From Phocoena phocoena (lineage: Eukaryota; Chordata; Mammalia; Artiodactyla; Phocoenidae), in contig NC_089225.1 in the NCBI RefSeq assembly GCF_963924675.1, positions 106,778,313 to 106,842,312 on the forward strand: a DNA stretch of 64,000 nt. The letters are read 5' to 3'. A program made the position numbers and the translations under genes. A model generated the notes under the pieces. It saw nothing but the letters and a program-made list of their open reading frames with translations. It ran no database searches and had not been told where the DNA came from. Positions 1 through 10,325 of the stretch are shown here, piece after piece (the stretch's first letter is position 1; the number at the start of each line of letters is the position of its first letter).

Positions 1-131
1 GCGGGAGGCGCCACCATTAGAGGCCTGGGGGAGAGCCTCCGCTCCGGCCCAGCAGCCGGCTGGAGCTGGGCGATCCCGGCCCGCGGGCCGGGGGCCGGGC
101 GGGGCGCAGCCCTCGGGGGCGTGTCTTCCCG

Positions 132-170
132 GCCGCCGCCGCCGCCGTCTCCGCCGCCGCCGCCGCCGCT
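132..170 (+). repeat. Interrupted GCC trinucleotide repeat in the C2orf72 leader
   Basis: Two runs of about five and six GCC/CCG units are separated by a GTCTCC interruption. They lie about 70 bp before the C2orf72 ATG, probably in the 5' UTR or core promoter. Confidence 0.8.
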
Positions 171-239
171 ACCCCCTCGAGAGGCAGGCAGCTGGCCAGG
201 CAGGGCAGCAGCGGCCGCAGAAGGCGGGAGGCGGCGAGC

Positions 240-843
240 ATGGAGCGCGAGCTGGAGGCGCTGGCTGCTCGGCCCGCGCGCCCGGCTGAGCCGCCCTTCC
301 AGGCGCTGGTGGAGGCGGCGGGCGGCTGCGGGCAGGTGTTGCTGGTGGGCGAACTGTGGGAGCGCGAGCAGAGCCGCGCGCTGCTGTGGGACTTCGCCCG
401 GGCGGTGTTCCCGCCCCAGCAAGCCGCGGGCAAGCCGGGCGGCGAGGCGGCCGAAGGCGCGGGGCCCGGGGCGCCGGGGGCGCAGAAGGTGCCCGCGACC
501 CGGGCGCGCGCCATCCGCTCACCGCTGGTCTTCGTGCTGTGCCGCGCGTCATCGCTGGCAGCCCGGGAGCCGCGGCGCCACCTGCGGGAGATGCTGCGGG
601 ACGTGCGCAGCCGGCGGCGGCCCGGCGCGGCGTTGGTCGGGGTGCTGGTGGCCGAGGCGGAGCCCGTGGACTTGGTGGCTCCGGAGCTGCGGCTACTGGA
701 GGCGCTGCTGCGCACGGTGTTCGGCCGCCAGGCTGGAGGCCCGGTGCAGGCGGCCGCCTACTGCCCCGACCACCCGGCTTCCAACTTGACTGTTCAGGCG
801 GCCGCCTGCAGGGCCCTGCAAGCCGCCGGGCGCTTGCGACCAG
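240..843 (+). CDS. C2orf72: C2orf72 coding exon 1
   Basis: 604 nt, residues 1-201 plus one base. The donor is CAG|GTGAGT. The open frame runs on into the intron to about 1121, but the consensus donor and the family match of exons 2 and 3 show that coding stops at 843. The leucine-rich segments ([26 protein letters not shown]) look like a folded alpha/beta domain rather than low complexity. Confidence 0.9.
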
Positions 844-3800
844 GTGAGTGGGCTCTAGGTCCCGGACGGCGTGGGCGGGCGGCGGCTGGGGGAAGGCCAG
901 CTTTTTTGGCCAGCGCCCCCTTCATGGTACACCGAGGTAAACTGAGGCCAGGAGAGAGGAGGTGCCTAGCACTAGGCCTCCCGGGTAGGGCGGAGCGGGC
1001 CCTGGGCAACGGGCCGAGTCTGTCCCGGGTGGATCCTGAGTGCATGGGATTCGGAGTGCTTAGGAAAGCCGAGGCGGCAAGCAGAAGGCGGGGGAGGTTG
1101 GTGGAAAGAGGGCTGGACTGAGCTGGGCAAAGATCTGGGATTGGGGGGGCAGGGGAGGAGGAGACGGGAAAGCCTTGGGATGCACCAGTTTCAAGGTGGG
1201 AGGAGGACAAAATTGGGACTAGGGGGATATCCGGTGCCAGGAGCTTCTAGGATGCGCACAGCTAGGGATGCCCTAGAGACGCGACGGTTAAACGCCGCGG
1301 GGTCAAAAGAAGGCAAGGAATAAATGCTGGGGACTTGGAGGTGAGGGGAGAAAGGATGTGAGGGACTGAGGGCCTAGAGTTTACCAGTCCTTCTTGGCTA
1401 CCCACTGCAGTGTCTCCCTCGCTTCCCTCCCCACTCTCCTGAAGTGTGGGGAGGGGAGTACGGGTCTTCTGCCAGCCCCAGTGACTGCTGCCATCAGCAA
1501 AAGGGTCTGAATCTCATCCATCCGGGTACACAGGGTTTTACAGAAGGTTTCCAGTGCCCCGAGATTAAAATATGGATGTTAAGTACAGCTGGATCTGGCA
1601 AAGCTGTGAAACGCCGGAGTGATTTAGCTTCTAGCTTCTAGCTTCCTTCCCCCCACTCCTCTCCAGCACCTGCCGCCCTCCAAGCTTTCCAACCTCTGCC
1701 AACCTTCTTGCTAAAGAGTTAATGACGACAGAGGCTGTGTTCCGCCTCCCTGGGCATTGGTGTGTTAACTCAGGAACTGGGTGATGCCAAACTTACAGGG
1801 GTCGGGGGTGGGGCTTTTCCTGCAAGGAGACCTGGTACCTCTGATGTCACAAATGTCACAGACTTACCTGCCAGCGTGGCCTGCCTAGGTGAAGACCATT
1901 CCTCTCAGCTGTGGAGCCTGCCCTAACCTTCCCCTCCCCTTCCCACAACTCTTCTGTTGAGTCTGTGAGGAAGCCAGCTAAATTTGAAACTCAAGGACCA
2001 GCATTCTGAAAGACACGGAGAACGTCCTGAGATGGATTGTCATTCGGGTTGTTGCTGCCGGCACCTTTGCTGACCTGGCCCCATGGGGAAAATTTTCTGT
2101 CCCCTAATGAGCCTGTGCCTAGAAATTCTCTGAGCCCTTTGTCTCTTAGACATCTCTTATTCCCAGGGAACAACTTTTTTTTTTTTGAATTTTATTTTAT
2201 TTATTATTTTATACAGCAGGTTCTTATTAGTTATCCATTTTATACATATTAGTGTATACATGTCAGTCCCAATCTACCAGTTCATCCCACCCCCCCATCC
2301 CCCACCCCCAGGGAACAACTTTTAATTCCCCAGAGCCAAGCTTGCTCTGGGCTCCTAAACTTTTTTTACATTGCAGTTGCCTCAGAGAGAAAAGCCTTTT
2401 CTTCCATCCTCCTTTTCCTGACCAATCCCATCTCACCATTCAGGACTGGACTTCCTCCTCCAGAAAGCCTTCCCTGACCCGCCCACTCCATTTGCAATTC
2501 ACAAATGAAACCCGAACCTGCTTCTGCGTGGTTTTGTCACTTTCCCTTGTGAGTTTAATCACCACTGTATTCCCATTTCCTGACACCCTGCATGGCATGC
2601 AGAATCCTTGCCTCTTTTTAAACACTAACATTTCAAATTTTTAACATTTTGCAAGGGAGTCATTCTATATATTGTGTTAAAGTCGATTGTACTTTTATCA
2701 AAACATACTGAACATGAAACCTTTCATTAATGACTAAAGGTCACGGGTGTAATTATAACTCATTGTCCAGTAATTTCTTCCAGGCTTTTGCGGTGGGTTA
2801 CGCCATGGATTCATGCTGCTGAGGTTTTGCTAGTGCTTGTGGAGCTTTCCAGTCTCTTTCCTCACTGTCTGATGGCTGTTCTTACACTTTTAGGTTGCCT
2901 GCCTCTTGGTAGTGCTTTTACCCAGTTTATGCTTAATTCAGATGCATTTTGGTTGAAAAACAAGGACCCAATCTTTTTAGAATTGGGTACAGATTAAGAG
3001 TAAATTGGCCCCAAGTAAAGAATTACGAGAAAGGATTTTCTGTGTCTTGGCTCTCCGGAGTCCTTTTTTAAAACTTTGTTCCAGTTGACCTTATTCCAGA
3101 TGGTTAGGGATCTCAAGTAATCCCCAGATAACTGAGGTGGTACTATAATAAGGAAACTCGAATCAACATGTAATTGTTTTGTGTGTGATTATCAAAAAAG
3201 ATTAATTCTATTTCTATTAAGAAATAGTTTGATGGCCATTTCAAGAATAGTTGAATGGCCATCATTAAAAAATCTACAAATAATAGGGACTTCCCTGGCA
3301 GTCCAGTGGTTAAGATGACGCGCTTCCAATGCAGGGGGCGCGGGTTTGAACCCTGGTAGGGGAACTAAGATCCCACATGCTGCGTGGCCCCCCCGCAAAA
3401 AAGTCTACAAATAATAAATGTTGGAGAGGGTATGGAGAAAAGGGAGCCCTCTGTACGGTTGGTGGGAATGTAAATTGGTGCAGCGATGATGGAAAACAGT
3501 ATGGAGTTCCTCAAAAAAATAAAAATAGAGTCGCCCTATGATCCAGCAATTCCACTCCTGGGCGTATACCCAGGCAAAACTATCATTCGAAAAGATACAC
3601 GCACCTCTGTGTTCATAGCAGCACTATGTACAATAGCCAAGACATGGAAACAACCTAAATGTCCATTGATAGATGAATGGATAAAGATGTGATATATATA
3701 TATATCACATTGTGTGTGTGTATGTGTGTATATATATATATATATACACACACACAATGGAATATTACTCAGCCATAAAAAGAATGAAATAATGCCATTT

Positions 3801-6703
3801 GCAGCAACATGGATGCAACTAGAGATTATCATACTAAGTGAAGTAAGTCAGAAAGAGAAAGACAAATACCATATGTTATCACTTATATGTGGAATCCTAA
3901 ATGCGACACAAATGAACATACCTACAAAACAGAAACAAACTCTCAGACATAGAGAACAGACTTATGGTTGCCAAGGAGGAGGAGGGGTGGGGGAGGGAAG
4001 GATTGGGAGTTTGGGATTAGCAGATGTAAGCTACTGTATATAGGATGGATAAACACCAAGGTCCTACTGTATAGCACAGGGAACTATATTCAGTATCCTG
4101 TGAAAAACCAGAATGGAAAAGAATATGAAAAAAGTATATATATGTATGACTGAGTGACTTTGCTGTACAGCCGAAATTAACACAACATCGTAAATCAACT
4201 AAACTTCAATAAAATTTAAAAAAATAGTTTGAACTACAAATCTGGGGGTAGGGGGGCAATTACTGCTTCTTGAGTTTTTTCTTTGGTGCTATGTAATTAT
4301 AATTAATTTCATGTCATTTTTGTTACTGTAGTTTCTCCAACGTGGTACCTACACAGAGTTTTTGCGAAGATGAAATTAGGTAATAGGTATATAAAAGCAG
4401 TCTTTCTTTTTGGTTTTTTTTTTTAAAGCTCAAAAACCTACCCCCTTTTGCAAATCAGAATCTTTTTTTTTTTAATCAGGCAGTTAAAACTAGGGCAGTT
4501 GACAGTTGAAGCTCTTGGTTGGCTGAACAGAAAGTCTCTCAGTCGTGTCAAGCCCCATCTGACCCCACTGCCTCTTGGACCTTGTGTTCTTTCTAGCAGA
4601 AGGAGCGTGGGAGAGACCCGGCCTCCCAGGACTGCTGGCATGCTTTTCCTGGGGTCCCTGGAGCCGAGGGAAGGACCCAGATGCCACTTCCCCCAGTGAC
4701 CCAGCTCAGGGTGAGTGTGTCGCCTTCCTGGCTTCCTGGACCCTGACGGGGGCTTGGGGTTACGGTCACGTGCACACAGGGGACCATAGGGATGGAGTGG
4801 CCCACCATCGGCGAAGCCGTTGCCTTGTGCGGGGCGTGGGGATGAGCAACGTGAGGTGCCTTGACCCCCAGGCAGCCGGCACTCAGACTGGGTCAGTGGG
4901 GCTCTCGCCCCAGGAGTCTCTGCCTAGGGAAGGGGTTGTGGGTGGGGCTGGAAGACAGTGGCCAGACGTAGGTGATGGGGCACCTGGAGCCAAACGCATT
5001 GTCTCCCCTGAGGATCCAGGGAGTTTAACAAGTGACTTTTGAGCTGGAGGTTGGGGGATTTTCTTAGAAATGGGAAGATTTGGAGAGGGAACACCATGAA
5101 CAAAGGCTTGACAGCATGATGTCAAGCTCAGAAAACAGTGCCCTGGGGGTGAGGTGCAGAATGAGACTGGTGAGGGCCGAGGCTGAAGAGGACAGTCGGA
5201 GCCACATCAGGGCTCTGGACCCAAGTCTTTCAGGAATAGGGAGCCCTGGCGACTTCTGAGCAGGGGTGTGCGCTGATTAGGGTGTATAGCGACGTGACTG
5301 GACTGCAGGAGCAGCGAGAGACCAGAGGCAGAGCCCACCTAGGGGGGGACTGCACCCTGCTGGAGCACTGAGGTCCCCACCTTGCTGGCTGTCACCTCCA
5401 AGAGGCCCTGAAGCTGTCTCCTCTCCCAGGCTCACTCACCACACAGCAGCTGCTCCTTCCATCCGCAGGAGAATCTCCGGTCTCCTATAACATAACATAA
5501 TCACAGGAGTGACTCCCCATCACCTTCGTCACATACCCAAATCTATGGCATGACTATCTCATCAGAATCACAGGCCCCACCCACACTACTTATGCAGGAT
5601 AAGTACACCAAGGAATGGGAATCTTGGGGGCTGTCTTAGAATTCTGTCTACACAATTGAAAGCTCAAAAAATACAAAAGAAGAAACACAAATATTAAAAA
5701 TCATTCATTTAATTCCCCCACTCAGAGGTAACTATAATTTGGGTAGACCATTCTGTCTGTCTATCTAGCTATCTATTTATATTGCCTTGTACTACTTAAA
5801 TGTTAATAAATTCACTTCTATATATATATAAATCATCTGCAAAATGCATCACATATTTAATATATTTAATTGCAAAAATGTTAACTTCAACCTCTCCATC
5901 ATCATTTTGGATGTATCTGGAAACCAAAGGGGAAAAAAAGCAAAGGAATCATAAACATTTTTTTTTTCCTTTTTTTTTGGCTGCATTGGGTCTTCTTTGC
6001 TGTGCTTGGGCTTTCTCTAGTAGCGGCGAGCAGGGGCTACTCTTCATTGCGGTGCTCAGGCTTCTCATTGCGGTGGCTTTTCTTGTTGCAGAGCTCAGGC
6101 TCTGGGGCACGTGGGCTTCAGTAGTTGTGACCACAAGCTCAGTAGCTGTGGCGCACGGGCTTAGTTGCTCTGCGGCATGTGGGATCTTCCCGGACCAGGG
6201 CTCGAACCTGTGTCCCCTGCATTGGCAGGCAGATTCTTAACCACTGTGTCACCAGGGAAGTCCCCGTAAACAACTTTACGTAACTCTTTGATCACCTCTC
6301 TCTGTAGCATATACCGAATTGTTTAGTCTCATGTAGAAGTGAATGTATTAAATGCAAATTGCGTGTACAGACTATACATAAACATAATATACATAATCAA
6401 TAGCAGATTATACGTACATACATTTACATACACTGTTTTAGAATCTGCTTTCTTTATCAGAAACATACCGTGATTGTGCAGTATTCCACAGTGATAAGTA
6501 TATGTCAACATCTTTCATCTTTTTTTTTTTTTGAGGTAATTGTAGATTCCCATGCCGTTGTAAGAAATCCCATTAAGAGATCCTGTGTACATCTTGCCCA
6601 GTTTTCCCCCATGTACATGTCGCAAAACTATAGGATAAGATCACAGACTGGGTGTTGACATTGAAACAATCCACAGACCTTATTCAGATTTCCTGAATTT
6701 TAC

Positions 6704-6749
<46 letters not shown>

Positions 6750-7764
6750 AGTCCTATGGAATTTTATACATCATTTTTATTTATTTATTTATTTATTTAT
6801 TTTTGGCTACGTTGGGTCTTCGTTGCTGCGTGCGGGCTTTCTCTAGTTGTGGCGAGCGGGGCCTACTCTTCATTGCAGTGCACGGGCTTCTCATTGCGGT
6901 GGTTTCTCTTGTTGCGGAGCACAGACTCTCGGCACGTGGGCTTCAGTAGTTGTGGCTTGCGGTCTCTAGAACGCAGGCTCAGCAGTTGTGGCCCACGGGC
7001 TTAGTTGCTCCACGGCATGTGGGACCTTCCCAGACCAGGGATCAAACCATGTCCCCTGCATTGGTAAGCGGATTCTTAACCACTTCTCCACCAGGGAAGC
7101 CCTATACGTCATGTTTAATGCCTGAATCCCATAATGTGACTGAGCCACAGTTTACTCAGCCAATCCCTTTGTCAGATATCGAATCAGTTAGGATGCTCTC
7201 AGCTATAGGTAAAGAAGCCATTACTCAAACTAGCAGAAGCAGACGAGGAATTCATCATCTCACCTAAAAGACAGTCTAGAGGTGGAGTCAGTTTCAGGGC
7301 TGGTTGATTTAGGGGTCCAGCAACACTTTCAAGGACCCAGGTTTTTTCCTTCTCTTTGCTGGGCCATCCTCAGTGCTGTTTCATCCGTATACTGGTAGCA
7401 AGATGGCTGGAGCAGTTCCACTAATTATTCCTAATTATTTCCTTAGGATAAAATCCTAGAAGTGGAATTGCTGGGTCAAAGGGTATGTACATTTTTAAGG
7501 TTTTCGCTACGTATTTTGTTGTGTTTTTAAAGTAGAGAGTCACTGGGGCCAACTCCTTCCCTTTCATTCCCAGCTTACCCACTCATAAACTTTATCTTCT
7601 CATTGGGTGATTCCTTCTCTTGTGTTCCAGATAACGCCCAGGACCCTGAGGAGGAGCTGGCACTGACAGTCGTATATCCCAATGGTGATTGCGAGGATCC
7701 CAGAAAGGGGTCAGTAGCCTTTGATAGAGTTGCCTCCACTCCCGCTGAGCCCGCCGAGACTTGA
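240..7764 (+). CDS. C2orf72: C2orf72 orthologue, complete coding region in three exons
   Basis: The coding sequence is join(240..843, 4597..4710, 7631..7764): 852 nt, 283 codons plus a stop. It begins [20 protein letters not shown] and ends with the short tail PAEPAET, which matches the vertebrate C2orf72 family as I recall it. The ATG at 240 has a strong context (A at -3, G at +4). Both introns interrupt the frame after the first base of a codon, and all donors and acceptors are GT/AG. Exon 1 encodes an Ala/Arg-rich N-terminal two thirds; exon 2 contributes the conserved Trp-rich segment [20 protein letters not shown]; exon 3 gives an acidic tail. I see no signal peptide or obvious membrane segment. 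The biochemical function is not established. Position next to PSMD1 agrees with human synteny. Confidence 0.9.
2179..2306 (-). mobile_element. Severely 5'-truncated L1 3' end
   Basis: A T-run is followed by reverse-complement L1 3'-UTR sequence. It is bounded by a 17-bp direct repeat (CCCAGGGAACAACTTTT at 2162-2178 and 2307-2323), the target-site duplication expected from L1 retrotransposition. Confidence 0.85.
3286..3403 (+). mobile_element. Short CHR-type tRNA-derived SINE nested in the L1
   Basis: It begins GGGACTTCCCTGGCAGTCCAGTGGTTAA-like and contains a tRNA B-box-like GGTTTGAACCC. It is flanked by a 13-bp repeat TCTACAAATAATA at 3273-3285 and 3404-3416. Confidence 0.9.
3689..3757. repeat. 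TA/TG microsatellite forming hairpins
   Basis: A perfect 20-nt palindrome at 3689-3708 is followed by (TG)n-(TA)n-(CA)n at 3709-3757, whose outer arms ATTGTGTGTGTG and CACACACACAAT are complementary. It lies in the L1 3' UTR. Confidence 0.85.
4597..4710 (+). CDS. C2orf72: C2orf72 coding exon 2
   Basis: 114 nt. The acceptor is TTTCTAG|CAGAAGG and the donor CAGG|GTGAGT. With the leftover G of exon 1 the first codon is GCA (Ala), followed by EGAWERPG. The acceptor is a TAGCAG tandem, so use of the second AG would start the exon at 4600 and drop one alanine without changing frame. Confidence 0.88.
5957..6265 (-). mobile_element. CHR-type SINE, long form
   Basis: The T-run at the left is the reverse-complement poly-A tail. 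It ends GCCACTGTGTCACCAGGGAAGTCCCC-like, the reverse of the SINE head. The B-box-like CTCGAACC is at about 6200. Confidence 0.88.
6515..6690 (-). mobile_element. Old L1M 3'-end fragment
   Basis: TTTTTTGAGGTAATTGTAGA followed by a segment about fixed-date L1M 3' sequence in reverse complement. It is diverged, and its borders are approximate. Confidence 0.55.
6704..6747. repeat. (TG)22 microsatellite
   Basis: An uninterrupted run of TG dinucleotides, likely to vary in length between individuals. Confidence 0.95.
6781..7102 (-). mobile_element. CHR-type SINE, long form
   Basis: A (TTTA)n tail followed by the reverse complement of the SINE body, ending CACCAGGGAAGCCC. The near-identical flanks TATACATCATTTTT (about 6767) and TATACGTCATGTTT (7103) are the target-site duplication. 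Confidence 0.9.
7420..7530 (-). mobile_element. Old L1M 3'-UTR fragment
   Basis: It contains the recognisable reverse-complement L1M string around CCTAGAAGTGGAATTGCTGG. The borders are approximate. Confidence 0.55.
7631..7764 (+). CDS. C2orf72: C2orf72 terminal coding exon 3
   Basis: The acceptor is TTCCAG|ATAACG. The exon adds an acidic stretch (DPEEE), then [13 protein letters not shown], and stops at TGA 7762-7764. The frame joins exactly with exon 2. The transcript continues into a 3' UTR. Confidence 0.88.
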
Positions 7765-8425
7765 GATGAAGGCTGGACCCCTGGCTGCCCCGGCTCTCAC
7801 CTACAGACAGGGGGCTGGCTCTCACTGAGCTACCCTGCCTCCATGTTGACCTTGAGATGCTACAAAGCCCCACCTTCCAGGGGGCTGTTGCGTTGACCTG
7901 TTACCAGCCAAGCAGCGGGACTTACTAAGCTAAGCAGGACCTAAGAAAGTGTATCCTCTGGGAATCTGCCCCCCACTCCCCTCGCATTTGCTCACTCTCT
8001 GGTCACTGTGGGGTTATTTTTTCTCTCTGTGCCGTGGTTTCTCTATGCCATTGAGACAGCTGGCTATCTGCTTTGAGGTTCTGCGGTGCTGTGGCATCCC
8101 ATGATTGTTTGCATGAGTATCCATCATTTCAAGAGCAGCTGGACTAGAAATCATCAGATCTGAGAGGGGAGCCTTGGACCTGTCACTCAACCTTTGGGAG
8201 AGTCGCTGCAACTGTGGGACACCCCTGGACTTTAGTGGGTATCTCACAATGTGCAGGGCAAATCTCCAGCAGCACAAAATTGTTCCATTCAAAATGCCAA
8301 TCACGGCAACTTTGAGAAACTGTAGATGAGACAATCTCCTCCCTGTCAAATTCTAGGAAGAGTCCCCCAGAGCAGAGAGAGTTGGGCTTCCTGGGGCTTT
8401 GGCTCCCAGAGCAAGGCAGAATAAA
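7765..8425 (+). other. C2orf72: Probable C2orf72 3' UTR
   Basis: No splice sites or reading frames of note follow the stop. The first AATAAA on this strand that I found is at 8420-8425, a candidate polyadenylation signal. A later end cannot be excluded. Confidence 0.4.
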
Positions 8426-9231
8426 GATGCATTGCCACCCTGGGGGCCTTTAGGGCCAGAGCCAGTATGGTCCCTGTGCTGCAAGCCCAGGGCATAAATA
8501 GCTTTGCACATTCTTGAGAAGAAAGGACCATGTTTCTTCCTCGTGTTGACATTAACTTTCTGTGCCGCGTTCTTTGAGGATAAAGATGCTAGGGACTAAC
8601 CACAGCACCAAACAGAAGGAAAGTTAGGGGTATGGATTACAAGAGCATACGATTTGTTCTTGATCTCAGGTCCTAACCCAAGGTCGAAGCAGACGAAGCC
8701 CAGAGGTGCCGAGTTCCTCAATCCTTTTTTCTCTGTTTATGAGTCAGTCAGGGTCAATGATGTTCCCTTAAAAGCCGGGAAGACCATCTGACTGTTCACT
8801 CAGAGAGGGAACTCTGTATTAGCTCCCTTGTCTTTCTCACCTGCCCCTGGAGAAATCCAGTCTTTGGAATGGCAAGCACAGCTCCTGATTTTCCCAAGTA
8901 GAAAGCACTGTCTAAGGGAAGCAGCTGAATTCATTTATTCACGCATGATTCACTCAGCAGACATGCAGTTGTGCCCAGCACTCTGCAAGATGCTACGTAA
9001 CTTGTATTAGTTATTTCAGTTCTTGCTGTGACGGCGACCAAATGGGGAATGGGAAACCTTCTGTGGCCGAGGAGCTCTTTGATGCTAAGGAGGGGCCCTC
9101 CCTGCTCTATGCGTCAATTTATTCTCTATAATAGGGAGCCTGGTCCATAGGAGTGTGAGGGCAGGTAGGATGACAGGAAGGATACAGCTGACTTCCTCCT
9201 ACACAAAATGAATTGCTGTTGACTTTGTTTT
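8426..9231. other. Intergenic, nothing recognised
   Basis: Mixed-composition DNA between the likely C2orf72 3' end and the ATP5MC3 retrocopy. I see no gene or repeat that I can name. Confidence 0.5.
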
Positions 9232-9242
9232 AAAATGGGGAG

Positions 9243-9954
<712 letters not shown>

Positions 9955-9977
9955 AAAATGGGGAGACTGGTATTTTT

Positions 9978-10311
9978 TTTAATAAATTTATTTGTTTTAT
10001 TTATTTATTTTTGGCTGCATTGGGTCTGCGTTGCTGCGCGCGGGCTTTCTCTAGTTGCCACGAGCGGGGGCTGCTCTTCGTTGCAGTGTGCGGGCTTCTC
10101 ATTGCGGTGGCTTCTCGTTGTGGAGCACGGGCTCTAGGCACGCGGGCTTCAGTAGTTGTGGCTTGTGGGCTCTAGAGCGCAGGCTCAGTAGCTGTGACAC
10201 CCGGGCTTAGTTGCTCCGCGGCATGTGGGATCTTCCCAGACCAGTGATCGAACCTGTGTCCCCTGCGTTGGCAGGCGGATTCTTAACCACTGCGCCACCA
10301 GGGAAGCCCCA
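9978..10311 (-). mobile_element. CHR-type SINE, long form, abutting the retrocopy
   Basis: The poly-T side is at 9978, the reverse SINE body follows, and it ends CGCCACCAGGGAAGCCCC. The target-site duplication AGACTGGTATTTTT lies at 9964-9977 and 10312-10325, so it was inserted at the right edge of the ATP5MC3 retrocopy. Confidence 0.92.
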
Positions 10312-10325
10312 AGACTGGTATTTTT

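Larger units (their letters stand above)
1..1130 (+). promoter_or_regulatory. C2orf72: CpG island / 5' end of C2orf72
   Basis: The stretch is very GC-rich and dense in CpG, and it covers the region before the start codon, all of exon 1 and the first part of intron 1. This is the usual form of a mammalian CpG-island promoter. No TATA box is evident. The start of transcription cannot be placed from sequence, and the island may continue left of the window. Confidence 0.7.
3233..4221 (+). mobile_element. L1 3' end (ORF2 end and 3' UTR), 5'-truncated
   Basis: The sequence matches the end of mammalian L1, including the segment encoding an ORF2-like C-terminus ([10 protein letters not shown]..., about 3560). 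It ends AATAAAATTTAAAAAAA. A direct repeat AAATAGTTTGA flanks it at 3222-3232 and 4222-4232. It is interrupted by a SINE at 3286-3403 and carries an expanded TA/TG tract at 3689-3757. Confidence 0.85.
844..4596 (+). other. C2orf72 intron 1
   Basis: 3.75 kb. The first 0.3 kb is still CpG-rich. It contains a short truncated L1 at 2179-2306 and an L1 3' end at 3233-4221 with a SINE inside it. About 2400-2640 resembles an old L2-like repeat. The remainder shows nothing I recognise. Confidence 0.7.
4711..7630 (+). other. C2orf72 intron 2
   Basis: 2.9 kb. It contains SINEs at 5957-6265 and 6781-7102, an old L1 fragment at about 6515-6690, a (TG)22 tract at 6704-6747 and an old L1 piece at about 7420-7530. 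About 7180-7420 is probably an ancient repeat I cannot name. 4711-5900 holds nothing recognised. Confidence 0.65.

Noticed and set aside
17..847. Long frames on both strands other than the one starting at 240
   Set aside because: GC-rich DNA has few stops. These are shadows of C2orf72 exon 1, low in complexity and unlike any family.
844..1121. Continuation of the C2orf72 frame past the donor
   Set aside because: CAG|GTGAGT at 843 and the family match of exons 2 and 3 show this is intron.
3486..3692. Frame encoding a plausible small protein ([15 protein letters not shown]...)
   Set aside because: It is the C-terminal remnant of L1 ORF2 in a truncated element.
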